Below, piece by piece: positions 14,855-25,699 of a stretch of 64,000 nucleotides of DNA; position 1 is the first letter of the stretch; every line of letters begins with the position of its first letter. The notes beneath the pieces were generated by a model. That model did no database searches. It was given only the letters and a program-made list of their open reading frames with translations, and had not been told where the DNA came from. The position numbers were made by a program, and so were the translations under genes. The stretch is from Dugong dugon (lineage: Eukaryota; Chordata; Mammalia; Sirenia; Dugongidae): assembly GCA_030035585.1 (NCBI GenBank), contig CM057463.1, forward strand, positions 140,462,736 through 140,526,735, in the 5' to 3' direction.

Positions 14855-15265
14855 AGCATTTTTTAATTTGATTTTTTTTGTGAAAATATCCACAGCAAAG
14901 TATACACTATTGCAACAAAGTGTGCATGTACAATTCAGTGATATTGATTACATGCTTCAAATTGTGTAACCATTTTAGGTATCCTATTCCAAATTATTCC
15001 ACCACCATTAACCTATAAACTCACTGCCCCCTAAACTTCTCATTTAACCTTTCAAGGTGCCATTTTCAATTTGATCCCACATAGATAATTATTTGAAAGA
15101 GTGTGATGTTCAAGACAGACATACTTTAGTAATTAAGCCAAACTATTGTTTGGTTTAAAACAGACCCCGAGGGGTAATTTTGATTTGAAGTTTCAGGTTT
15201 AAGGATTATCTCAAGGCAATAGTTTTGGGTTCAACAGAACTTTATAAGTAAAAAATATAAGAAAA
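14855..15265 (-). mobile_element. Old L1 3' UTR fragment
   Basis: Reverse of the L1 3' UTR type seen at 41285-42025: 'tttgatcccacatagataa', 'aagccaaactattgtttgg' and 'ctcaaggcaatagtttt' all recur there in the other orientation. Confidence 0.75.
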
Positions 15266-16081
15266 TTGAGCTCATAAAATTATTTGTGTCACAAGACCTT
15301 TAAACCAATAATAATAAGATGACCCTAAAACTCATGTGGGAATTCAAGGGATCCAAAATGACTAAAGCAATCTTGAAAGAGAAGAACAAAGTTGGAAGAT
15401 GCATACTTCCCGATTTCAAAACTTACTACAAAGGCACAGTAATCAAGACAATGTGGTACTGGTATAAAAATAGATATATAGAATTGAGAATCCAGAAATA
15501 AACCCTTACATTTATTGTTAATTGACTTTAGACAAGGGTGCCAAGACAACTCAATAGGAGAAAAAATATTCTCCTCAACAACAGCGCTAGAAGAACTGGA
15601 TATTCACATGCAAAAGAATGAAGCTGGACTGCTTGCCCCTACCATACACAAAAATTAACTCAAAATGGGCCCCAGAACTAACTGGAAAAGGTATACTATA
15701 GAACTTTTAGAAGAAAATATAGGCATAAATATATACAAAGCCTTCTTAGACATGACACCAAAACCACAAAGGACAAAAGAAAAAAATAGGTACATTGGCT
15801 TCATCAAAATTAAAAGCTTTTGTGTTTCAAAGGACACCATCAGGAAAGTGAAAAGACAGCCCACAGAATGGGAGAAAATATCTGAAAATAATATATCCGA
15901 TAAAGGACTTGTATCTACAATACATAAAGAATGCTTACAATTCAGTGATAAAAAACAAATAACCCAATCAAAAATGGATGAAGAATCTCAGTAGACATGT
16001 CTCCAAATAAGGTATTCAAATGGCCAGTAGGCACATGAAAAGATGCTCAACATCCTTCATATCCACTAAAAAAAAAAAAAA

Positions 16082-16132
16082 AAAAAAAAAATTGCTGTCG
16101 AGTTGATTCCAACTCATAGTGACACCCGCTAG
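16082..16132 (-). mobile_element. AfroSINE tail fragment
   Basis: A poly(A)-like run followed by 'ttgctgtcgagttgattcc' and 'aactcatagtgacacc', the 3' part of an AfroSINE read in reverse. The head is missing. Confidence 0.75.
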
Positions 16133-16242
16133 GATGGCTATAAATAAAAAAGACAGAAAATAACAAGTGGTGGCAGGAATTTGGAGAAATTGAAACTCTC
16201 ATATACTGCTGATGTGAACGTAAAATGGTACAGTCACTTTGG

Positions 16243-16687
16243 GAAACAGTCTGTCAGTTCCTCAGAAGATTAAACATGGAGTTACCTTATGACCCAGCAA
16301 TTCCACTTTCAGGTATATACTCAAGAGAGAAAAAAAAATGTCCGCCTCTAAAACTTGTACATGAAATGTTCATAGCAGCATTATTCATAATAGCCAAAAA
16401 GTGGAAAGAGTCCAACAACCACAAATGTTTATCAACTGAGGGGATACTAGATAGCTGCTGTAGAGGAAAACAGTCTGTCAGTTCCTCAGAAGATTAAACA
16501 TAGTTACCGTATGACCCAGTAATTCCACTTTTAGGTATATACTTAAGAGAGAAAAAAAAGTATCCACCCCTAAAACTTGTACATGAAATGTTCATAACAG
16601 CATTATTCATTACAGCCAAAAGGTGGAAATAGACCAACAACCCAAATGTCCATCAACTGAGGAGATAAATAGATAGCTGCTGTAGAG
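16243..16687. repeat. Tandem duplication, two copies of about 222 bp
   Basis: Copy 1 (about 16243-16465) and copy 2 (about 16466-16687) share 'aacagtctgtcagttcctc', 'aaaacttgtacatgaaatg' and the end 'gctgctgtagag'. The unit is L1 ORF2/3' sequence plus about 12 bp of the adjoining RTE-like insert. The copies differ by a few substitutions and small indels, so the event is not recent. Confidence 0.93.
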
Positions 16688-17130
16688 TCGACCGCGACTC
16701 ATGGTGGCCTTATGTACGACAGAAGAAAACATTGCCTGGTCCTGCATCATCCTCGACACTGCCAGCATGTTTGAGTCCATTGTTGCAGCTATTGTGCCAA
16801 TCTATCTCACCGAGGATCTCCCTTTCCCTCACTGATCCTGTACTTCACCTAACATGATGTCCTTCTCCAGCAGTTGATCTCTCCTAACGATGTGTACAAA
16901 GCAAGCAAGTCTGACAATGTTCCGTTGTGATCTATATGGTTTTCATTAGCTAATTTTTGGAAGTAGATAGCCAGGCCTTTAGTCTGTCTTAGTCTGGAAG
17001 CTCCACTGAAATCTATCCATCATGGGTGACCCTGCTCATATTTAAAATACCAGTGCCATAGCTTCCAGCATCACAGCAACATATAAGACACCATGGTAAG
17101 ACAGATTGACAGATGGGTGGTAAGGCAACT
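16676..17130 (-). mobile_element. RTE LINE / AfroSINE-related insert
   Basis: Reverse-oriented RTE 3' sequence (gcgactcatggtggccttat, 'ccattgttgcagct', 'gatgtccttctccagcag') followed from about 16960 by a block with 'aagtagatagccaggcct' and 'agcttccagcatcacagc', another afrotherian repeat form. It splits the old L1. The subfamily of the right half is uncertain. Confidence 0.75.
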
Positions 17131-17560
17131 GATGAAGTGATTTATATATAGGGTGGACTATTATTTGGCAATCAAAAGGAATGAAGCACAGATACATGCC
17201 ATGATGTGGATGAACTTTGAAAACATTATTTTAAGTGAAAGAAACAAGTCACAAAAGACCATATTGCATGATTCAATTTATATGAATTGTCCACAATAGA
17301 CAAATCTATAGAGACAGAAAGTTGTTACCTAGGGCCGGCGGCAAGAGGAGGGGTGTTAGGAAGGAATGGAGAGTGACTGCTAATTGGTATTTTATTTTTC
17401 TTTTGAGGGTGATGAAAATGTTCTAAAATTAATTGCAGTGATGGCTACGTAACTGTGAATGCACTAAAAAACTACTGTATATTTTAAATGGGTGAATCGT
17501 ATAGTATGTGAATAAATTGTATAGCATCTCAATAAAACTGCCAAAAAATATATATGTATC

Positions 17561-18284
17561 AGATACCGAAAGGTGGTATTACAGGCTTGTTTATTTATGT
17601 ATTTATTTTTTACTTTATAGATTTCTGCATTGTCTGAAATTTTTATAATGATGATCGCTTATACATTTATAATATAAAATAAAGTGATTTCTATTTTTAA
17701 AAACATTAATTTGCCCAATAATATTTACAGAACATCTAACAGATAAAGATATTAATAAATAAATCTTAGAGAAAACTAAGGATAAATGCACTTAGAGTCT
17801 TGCTTTGCTTCCTTTTCAGTTTATTTCTGTTAACTTCATGAAGTTCTTGTCACTTTTTCAACTACCGAGGTCTTTATAAGTTTTAAATTAATATTAATGT
17901 ATTTGATTCTCATTAAAATAAATTTAATAGTTTACAGATCTGTTTGGGATTATTTATCCCTTCAATTCCAATAAGCCAGTTAAGTAATATCATTCTCGTT
18001 CGTTAGAAGCTGACAACACTTTTACCATCTATGGGATTTTATATAATTATAGCTATTCAACTTAGCAAGTTTCTGACTTAATGCCTTTAATTTTAAGTAT
18101 AATTATAATTGATTAATAACTGGTTTCGTGAACATTAAGAATCTAGTTATTAATTGAGAGTTGTATTCTGCATTCAAACAAATTTTTTTTCTACAAAAGA
18201 AAGGACAAGTACAGGAAAGACGTATCACTATAAACTAATTTCCATGACATATTAAGAAACTTCTTTTTATTTTATTTTTAGAAA
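17561..18284. other. Unassigned AT-rich DNA
   Basis: Very AT-rich, with no gene or repeat family recognised. Confidence 0.45.
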
Positions 18285-18696
18285 ATTTTTTTTTTGGGTT
18301 TAAAATTGTGTGTGTGTGTGTGCTTTAGGTGAAAGTTTACAGAGCAAATTAATTTCTCTTTAAGCAGTTAATACACAAATTGTTTTGTGACGTTGGTTGC
18401 CAACCCCGCACTGTGAACACTCTCCCCGTCTCCACCCTGGGTTGCCTCTTTCCATTCGTCCAGTTTTCCTGTCCCTTCCTGCTTTCTCGTCTTTGCTTTT
18501 GGGCTGATGTGCCCATTAGTCTCACGTACATGATTGAACTATGAAGCACGTTCCTCACGTGTGTTATTGTTCACCTGATAGATCTGTCTAATCTTTGGCT
18601 GAAAGGTGAACCTCAGGAGTGACTTCAGTACTGAGATGTGTCCAGGGGCTATACTCTCACGATTTCTCCAGTCTCTGTCAGACCAGCAAGTCTGGT

Positions 18697-18727
<31 letters not shown>

Positions 18728-18880
18728 CTGAATTTGAATTTTGTCCTGCATGTTTCTCTCACTCTGTCTGGGACCCTCTGTTGTGATCCCCGCCAGAGTA
18801 GTCGGTGGAGGTAACCAGGCATCATCTAGTTGTTCTGGGCTCAGTCTGGTGAAGGTTGTGGTAGTAGTGGTCCATTAGAT
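18285..18880 (-). mobile_element. L1 3' UTR, 5'-truncated insertion
   Basis: Plus-strand T-rich start, then 'ctttaggtgaaagtttacag', 'cagttttcctgtccc', 'gaacctcaggagtgacttca' and 'cagtctggtgaagg'. This is the same 3' UTR as the L1 at 29068 in the same orientation. GT microsatellites at 18308-18322 and 18701-18727 lie inside it. Confidence 0.9.
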
Positions 18881-18888
18881 AGAAATAA

Positions 18889-19480
18889 TTTTTAAAGGTG
18901 AATAAAGAAGCACACACATGTGTGCCCATACACATACTCTTCTCTCTTCATTCTGACAAGTTCACCCAAACACATGGCTTCAGCCATCATATCTATATAC
19001 AAAGAATCCAACGTTTGCTCACCAGTGCAGCCCTTGTTCCCGAGTTTCAGAGCTGTACTAGAAGAACCATATAATCTATTAGGATATTTGGAGTGTGAAA
19101 GCAGTGCTATTAATAATTACATCAGGACCACAGTTGTATACATCAGTTGTACACCACGACTGTCCCAGACAACTGGCAAGTTTTGAAACTTGCATTTATC
19201 TATTTGAAATTTCCACATGGATATCCCATAGGAATTTCAAGCTTAATACCTCCAATACTGAGTTCATCCTTCTTCACAGTCATCCTGAAATTCACTTACT
19301 CATCTCCATGTCTTCCTTTCTCACACCCATTAAATTGCCAATCACCTCCATTCTACCTACTATTTCTTCAGTCTATCCCTCTCTTTCTATTTGCACTGCT
19401 GCTTCTTAACTTCGCCCCTGATCATTTCCTGGCTAAAGTGGTCATATCTTCATAACCGGCCCTCTGACTCCATTTTTTTA
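18889..19480 (+). mobile_element. L2 fragment(s)
   Basis: 'catggcttcagccatcatat', then after an unmatched gap (about 19070-19170) 'tttccacatggatatccc' and 'tactgagttcatccttcttc', which follow the L2 coding consensus. The open frames here are L2 remnants. Confidence 0.7.
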
Positions 19481-19689
19481 ACATCTCCAGGCCATGCTCA
19501 TACTGCCATGTGACTGATCTTTGTCCTCTAACTGATAAAAGCCTATATATCCCCATCACCTACATCAATAGTTAATTTAACACACCCCAAATATTTTTGT
19601 AACACCTCCTTACTAACCTGAAATGAAGTTTATAAATAATAAACCCATCTACACATATAATTTTAAAAAACACTAGAAACATCTATCAG

Positions 19690-20680
19690 ATATTTTTGTC
19701 CACATGAAGGACAAATGGCCAACAAGCACAGGAAAAGATGCTCAAGATCATTAGCCATATTAAAAAAAAAAACAAAAAAACCAAACCCGTTGCTGTCAAG
19801 TCAATTCCAACTCATAGTGACCCAATAGGACAGAGTAGAACTGTTCCATGGGGTTTCCAAGAGAGGCTGGGGAATTTGAACTGCCAAGCTTTTCGGTTAG
19901 CAGCCAAGCTCTTAAAAACTGAGCCATTAGGGAGATGTAAATCAAAACTATAATGAGATACTACCTCACTCCTATTAGAATGGCAATGATAAAAAAAAAA
20001 TTTAAAAAATCAAAAAACAACAGTTGTTGGCAAGGTTGTGGAGAAACTGAAATCCTCATCCATTGCTGGTGGGAATGTAAAGTGGTACAGCCACTGTGGA
20101 AAACAGTTTGGCAGTTACTCAAACTGTTGAACATAGAACTACCATATTACCCAGCAGCCCAATCCTAGGTACGTACCCAGAAGAAGTGTAGGCAGAAATG
20201 CCAATATTCATTGCACTACTTTTCACAATAGCTAAAAGATGGAAACAACGGAAATGCCCATCAGCAGATGAATGGATAAACAAAATGTGGTACGCACACA
20301 CAATGGAATACTACTCAGCCATAAAGAGAGATGAAGTCTTGATGCATGCCACTACATGGATGAAGCTTTCAAACATCATGCTGAACCAAATAAGTCACTT
20401 GCAAAAGGAAAAATATTGTGTGATCTCATTTACATGAAATAAGTAAATGTATAGAAACCTAAGATTATTAGCGTTTATCAGTAGCAGGAGGAAAGGGGAA
20501 TGGGGGAGTTTTTGCTTAGGGGACATTGAGTTTATGTTAATGGTGGTGGAATGATCTGGAAAAGGATAGCAAGAATAGATGCACAACTTGAAGAATGTAA
20601 TCCATGTTACTGAATTGTACATGTAGATATTATTGACAAGTTTTGTTATGTGTATTTTCACCACAATATTTTTTGTAATG
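19690..20680 (+). mobile_element. L1, end of ORF2 and 3' UTR
   Basis: Plus-strand L1 with 'aaatcaaaactataatgaga', 'gaatggataaacaaaatgtg' and 'aatggaatactactcagcc', classic ORF2-end phrases. Open frames at 19953-20168 and 20198-20437 encode WKTVWQLLKLLNIELPYYPA and NKMWYAHTMEYYSAIKRDE. Interrupted by an AfroSINE; inactive. Confidence 0.9.
19760..19932 (-). mobile_element. AfroSINE inserted into L1
   Basis: Reverse-oriented copy from the A-rich tail (aaaccaaacccgttgctgtc) to the head near 'ctgagccatta'. The L1 sequence continues on both sides with a short shared 'agccatta' that may be the target duplication. Confidence 0.92.
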
Positions 20681-20689
20681 TGAAGGAGA

Positions 20690-21586
20690 TAAAAGGAAAT
20701 CAACTTATAATAAAATTATAGGTATTTTAATATGCAACGGCTAGAGCATGACTAGGCTGAAGAACATCATAGTCTAGTCACATGCTCTACAGGCAGACTG
20801 ATGGAGGGGTGTTGTATTGATGATCACATTATCACAAACAGCATTGCTAATGGCATTATAACTTTTTCTAAAATGATAAATAATTGTTGGTAAAATTCTG
20901 GGACAAAATAGGATATTTTTAAAACCCAATCAGAGGAGGAAAATAAAATGCTCAAAAATTTCCATATCATTTTTCCAAAAACAAAAAATATGTAATAGCC
21001 TAAAATTGCTCAAAAAAACCAGACCGTAATTATTGGCTTGGTCAAAGGCCTTTTAATCAGACTCAATACCCAGTCTTTTCCTTGGTATCTTATTCTCGGA
21101 GCTTAATTCACTACTTGGCTGCCAGCACTGTTTATGTCACCTCCTTTAGGAGACATCTTGGAGAAAACAGCTTTGGGGAGAATATACTGTATCTTCTATT
21201 TATTTACATGGATTTGGACAAGTTATTTAACCTCTCTAAGCTTCCGTTTCCCAAGTGTGCTGTTCTTCTAATAAAGCTATCTACTCTCATCTGTTCCCAG
21301 AGCAAGATATTCTGATGCCTCACAGTTTGCTTAAAAATTTGAAAATAAATAAATAAATAAATTTGAACTCTTCCATTGATCACCCGCAGGATATGGAAGT
21401 GTGTAGTTTAGCTAGCGTAAGTCATCATGCAGTGCCTGGGTGACTACTTGCAGAAACCTAGGCACTGCAAGGATCTCACAACCAAGGGGTCTTAATAGAT
21501 GTCTTAGAGCATGAAGTCTTTAACGATATGTTGAGAAACTACTTTTTATTTTAATTTTATAAATAATTTTAGAGGTGAATAAACAA

Positions 21587-21588
<2 letters not shown>
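20690..21588. other. Unassigned DNA
   Basis: No gene recognised. A short AAAT repeat lies at 21345-21362. Confidence 0.4.

Positions 21589-21638
<50 letters not shown>
21589..21638. repeat. (CA)n microsatellite, 25 units
   Basis: 50 bp of uninterrupted AC. Confidence 0.97.
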
Positions 21639-21639
<1 letters not shown>

Positions 21640-21640
<1 letters not shown>

Positions 21641-21900
21641 ACATACTCTACTCTCTTCATTCTGACAATTTTACCCAAACCTGGCTTCAGCCATCATTTC
21701 TATATACAGAGAAACCAATATCTACTCACCAGCACAGCCCTACCTTCTAGGGAGACTGCCCTGCTAAGGTGTTCCAGGCTTTTGTGCGATGATGGGTCCT
21801 ATGCATTCACGTTATCCTCATCTTGTTTCTCTGTCCACTGGATGCACTGGGATTTAAGCAGCTGATCTTTAGACCCAGAGCTCCTTTACCTCTTTGCTTG
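21640..21900 (+). mobile_element. L2-like fragment
   Basis: Resembles 18920-19060 ('ctctcttcattctgacaa', 'cttcagccatcat') and the L2 consensus. The right limit is uncertain. Confidence 0.55.
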
Positions 21901-22330
21901 CCTTTCTCTCCTCTGAATCCTACTGTCCTTCTCTCTTTAGGCCTCCCAACAAAAAGATTCATTCTGTTTATCATCTTCCACAATAGATCCTGATGATACA
22001 TAAGAAAGGACCCAGTCCTTTGAAGCAAGGTCTATTGGTCTTAAGGAAAGACTTTACCTAATATGGCATTATTTAGAATTAAAGAAAACAAAATAAACGC
22101 AAGTCTTTCTAACAGAAATTATTATGTCATTTGTGCTTTTTCCTGTGCTATTAAAGTTAACAGTTACATAAACAGCATATATTTTTGTAGGACAAAGTAG
22201 CTAAATTTGAACTACCAGGAAAAAGAAATCCAGACAAGAAGAAATTTTGGCAAAATGGAAACCTTTAAATGAATGCCATCATAATGGTGTATGTGTGTTG
22301 AATCAATACATATTTTAGTCCTTGTTCAGG
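21900..22330. other. Unassigned DNA
   Basis: No repeat or exon recognised. Confidence 0.4.
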
Positions 22331-23590
22331 CATCCCATGGATTACAGAGGTTGAACTTAAATATTAAAACTACTAGGAACTTGCCAGAAATTCAAGCCAG
22401 ATTCAGAAGAGGATGTGGAACCAGGGATATCATTGCTGATAGCAGACGGATCCTGGCTGAAAGCAGAGAATACCAGGAAGAGGTTTACCTGTGTTTTATT
22501 GACTATGCAAATACATTTGACTGTGTGAATCATAACAAATTATGGATAACATTGTGAAGAATGGGAATTCCAGAGCACATAATGGTGCTCATGCAGAACC
22601 TGTACATAGACCAAGGGGCAGTTGTTCGAACAGAACAAGGGGTACTGCATGATTTAAAGTCAGGAAAGATGTGCGTCAGGGTTGTATCCTTTCACCATAC
22701 TTATTCAATCTGTATGCTGAGCAAATAATCCAAGAAACTGGACTATATGAAGAGGAACAGGGCATCAGGATTGGAGGAAAACTCATTACAAACTTGGGTT
22801 ATGCAGATGACACAACCTTGCTTCCTGAAAGTAAAGACAACTTGAAGCACTTACTGATGAAGATCAAACACTACAGCCTTCAGTATGGATTACACGTCAA
22901 CATAAAGAAAACAAAAATCTTCACAACTGGACCAATAAGCAACATCATGATAAACGGAGAAAGTATTTGAAGTTGTCAAGGATTTCATTTTACTTGGATC
23001 TACAATCAACACTCATGGAAGCAACAGTCAAGAAATCAAAAAGATGCGTTGCACTGGGCAAATCTGCTGCAAAAGACCTCTTTAAAGCATTAAAGAGCAA
23101 AGATGTCACCTTGAAGACTATGGTGCACTTGACCCGAGGCATGGTATTTTCAATCGCCTCATATGCGTGCAAAAGCTGGACAATGAATAAGGAAGACCAA
23201 AGAAGAATTGACACCTTTGATTATGGTGTTGGTGAAGAATATTGAATATACCATGGACACCAAAAGAACGAACGAATCTGTCTTCGAAGAAGTACAATCA
23301 GAATGCCCCTAGAAGGAAAGATGGCGAGACTACGTTTCACATAGTTTGGACAGGTTATCAGGAGGGATCAGTCCCTGGAGAAGGACATCATGCTTGGTAA
23401 AGTAGAGGGTCACCAGAAAAGAGGAAGACCCTCAATGAGATGGATTGACACCGTGGCTGCAGCAATGGGCTCAAGCGTAACAGCGATTGTGAGGGTGGCA
23501 CAGGACACAGTCAGTGTTTTGTTCTGTTGTACATAGGGTCGCTATGAGTTGGAATCAACTCGACGACATTTAATAACAACAACAACAGGA
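22330..23590 (+). mobile_element. RTE LINE (RTE1/BovB-like), 5'-truncated
   Basis: Encodes the reverse-transcriptase region of an RTE element and runs to its 3' end, including 'tcgctatgagttggaatcaa' and a short AAC-type tail at about 23575-23587. This tail is the one shared with AfroSINEs. The 5' part (endonuclease) is missing. Confidence 0.93.
22400..23245 (+). pseudogene. Broken RTE reverse transcriptase
   Basis: Three frames carry successive pieces. 22291-22557 includes ARFRRGCGTRDIIADSRRI and CFIDYANTFDCV. 22671-22970 includes RQGCILSPYLFNLYAE and the catalytic box LGYADDTTLL (YADD codons 22800-22811). 22967-23245 carries the C-terminal part ending with SYACKSWTMNKEDQRRID. RTE RT copies its own RNA, and AfroSINE RNA, by target-primed synthesis. 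The YADD box is intact, but a stop (tga at 22555) and frameshifts inactivate the copy. Confidence 0.9.
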
Positions 23591-24147
23591 ACTTACAATT
23601 TTAAACATATTATTGTGAACATACGTTATTAAAAACTTGTCTCCATATTTTGAAGGACATCCAAATTTATCTCTTTTGGACTTGTGAGAATTTCTGAAAG
23701 AGAAGCACATACAAAACACTGCCATGATTCAGTTCATATTTAGCACATATAACCCCATGTATTTGGGTCTATATAGGAGCAGTAAAGTCCATTTTAGATT
23801 CAGGATCAAAAATAGTTTAGTAATCTAGTTTGTTATATCCAGAATAAGAATTTCAGAAGTGAAAGAACTCCCCACCCACCTCCAAAACATATATACATAA
23901 GGCTTTTAACATGAAGCTTTGAAACTAATTATGACAAGAGAAGGATGAAATGAAAAGACCTAGGGATTCATGGTAAACACAGAAAAGAATTGGGGATCTA
24001 GTTTTAATTTCAGTATTACCGAACACACACATTTTTCTGTAGAAGTTAGAATTTTCTTCAACTAGAATAATTTTCTAATAAGGGTAACCTAAAACAAATT
24101 AGGGAAAGAAAACCCCAATAGACCATAAATTAAGGATAAAATTTAAG
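23591..24147. other. Unassigned AT-rich DNA
   Basis: No supported feature. Confidence 0.4.
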
Positions 24148-24350
24148 TTGTTGTTAAGTGCTGTCAAGTTAATTTCGACTCATAGTGACCACAAGTTACA
24201 GAGTAGAACTGCCTCATAGGGTTTTCTTGGCCGTAATTTTTACAGAAACAGATAGCCAAGTCTTTCTCCCACGGAGTTACTGGATGGGTTTGAACTGCTG
24301 ACTTTTTGATTAGCAGCCGAGCACTTAACTGTTGTGCCACCAGGGCCCCT
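24148..24350 (-). mobile_element. AfroSINE, long form
   Basis: Reverse copy beginning 'ttgttgttaagtgctgtcaa', with the long-form middle 'cagatagccaagtctttctc', ending 'tgtgccaccagggcccc'. About 200 bp, complete. Confidence 0.94.
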
Positions 24351-25078
24351 TAAAATTTATATAAGATGTTACACTATCAAAAGCTCTTACATCTTGTGTG
24401 TAAAACAAGAGAAATAGCTTTTATTTTTTTACTCTGATTCCACAGCCTAAGTGCTTGATGACCATCCAGTATTAAATTATATTTACTACTGAGCCTACAG
24501 GTGACTCAAATGGCTTGGCTTTTGTCAAGTACTTGATGGCTGTTGCAGGGGATATATATCCTTTCACTCACATTCAGGCCACACCCAGTCTTCAGGGGTA
24601 GAGGACTTGACCCAGGCCAATGACGACTAATATATCACATTCACCTCACTGGTGATAGGTTCAGAGATAAACATGTGACTTGAACAGAGCCAGTGAGATA
24701 CAACGACTTCCCAGGAATTTGGGGGAAGAATTTGCCACTCTTTTTCAAAACAGCACGTGAAGCTTGAGACAGTTTTGGCCATTAGGACAAAACGTGGAAA
24801 TCAAAGTTAACACAGACATATGAAGGGCTAAAAAATTAGTTATTCATTTACCCAGTTATTCAACAAATATTTACTGAGTACCTGTTTCAGAGAAAATCAG
24901 GTGTGAAATAGTCTTCTAAGTATGAGAAAGGGAATTGACTGGACAAATGTGGCAGAATGGCCAGGAAGAGCCTACTAAAATTTTATGGTCTGCACATTTA
25001 TAGGGGACCTAGTCAGAAAGACTGTAAATTTTTTTCTTCTAAGTTTAGCTGCTCTGGTGCAGGCAGGAAATATGCAGA
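24351..25078. other. Possible ancient repeats, unassigned
   Basis: Around 24560-24800 there are phrases such as 'ggttcagagataaacatgtg' and 'cagagccagtgagatac' that resemble an old mammalian interspersed repeat, but I cannot name the family. A short 'caacaaatatttactgagta' at 24870 is MIR/L2-like. No gene. Confidence 0.4.
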
Positions 25079-25699
25079 GGTTGTTGTTAGGTGCTGTCAG
25101 CTCGGTTCCGACTCATACTGACCCTATGTACAACAGAATGTAATGACACCCGGTCCTGTGCTATCCTCACAATTGTTGCTATGTTTGAGTCCACTGTTGC
25201 AGTCACTGTGTGAGTTCATCTCATTGAGGGCCTTCCTCTTTTTCACTGGCCCTCTGCTAAGCATGATGTTCTTTTCCAGGGACTAGTTCTTTCTGATACC
25301 ATGTCCAAAGAACGTGAGACGAAGTCTCACCATCCTCACTTCTAAGGAGCATTCTGGCTGTACTTCTTCCAAGATAGATTGTTCTTCTGGCAGTTCATGG
25401 TATAGTCAATATTCTTCACCAACATCATAATTCAAATGCATAATTTATTTTCTGGTCTTCTTTATTCATTGTCCAGCTTTCACATGCATGTGAGGTGACT
25501 GAAAATGTCATGACTTGGGTCAGGTGCACTTTCATACTCAAAGTGACATCTTTGTTTTTAACACTTTAAGGAGGTCTTTTACAGCAGATTTGCCCAATGC
25601 AATATGTCTGACTGCTGTTTCCATGGGTGTTGATTGTGGATCCAAGTAAAACGAAATCCTTGACAACTTCAATCTTTGCTCCGTTTATCATGATGTTGC

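Larger units (their letters stand above)
15300..17560 (+). mobile_element. Old L1, end of ORF2 and 3' UTR, interrupted
   Basis: Plus-strand L1 ORF2 C-terminal sequence. 15319-15501 encodes [21 protein letters not shown]-like residues, then HKEC...DEESQ at 15665-15994. The typical end is 'ttggggaaattgaaactctcatatactgctg'-like sequence at about 16180-16220. It is interrupted by a short AfroSINE tail, a tandem duplication and an RTE/SINE piece, and resumes at about 17150 with the 3' flank. Not functional. Confidence 0.85.
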
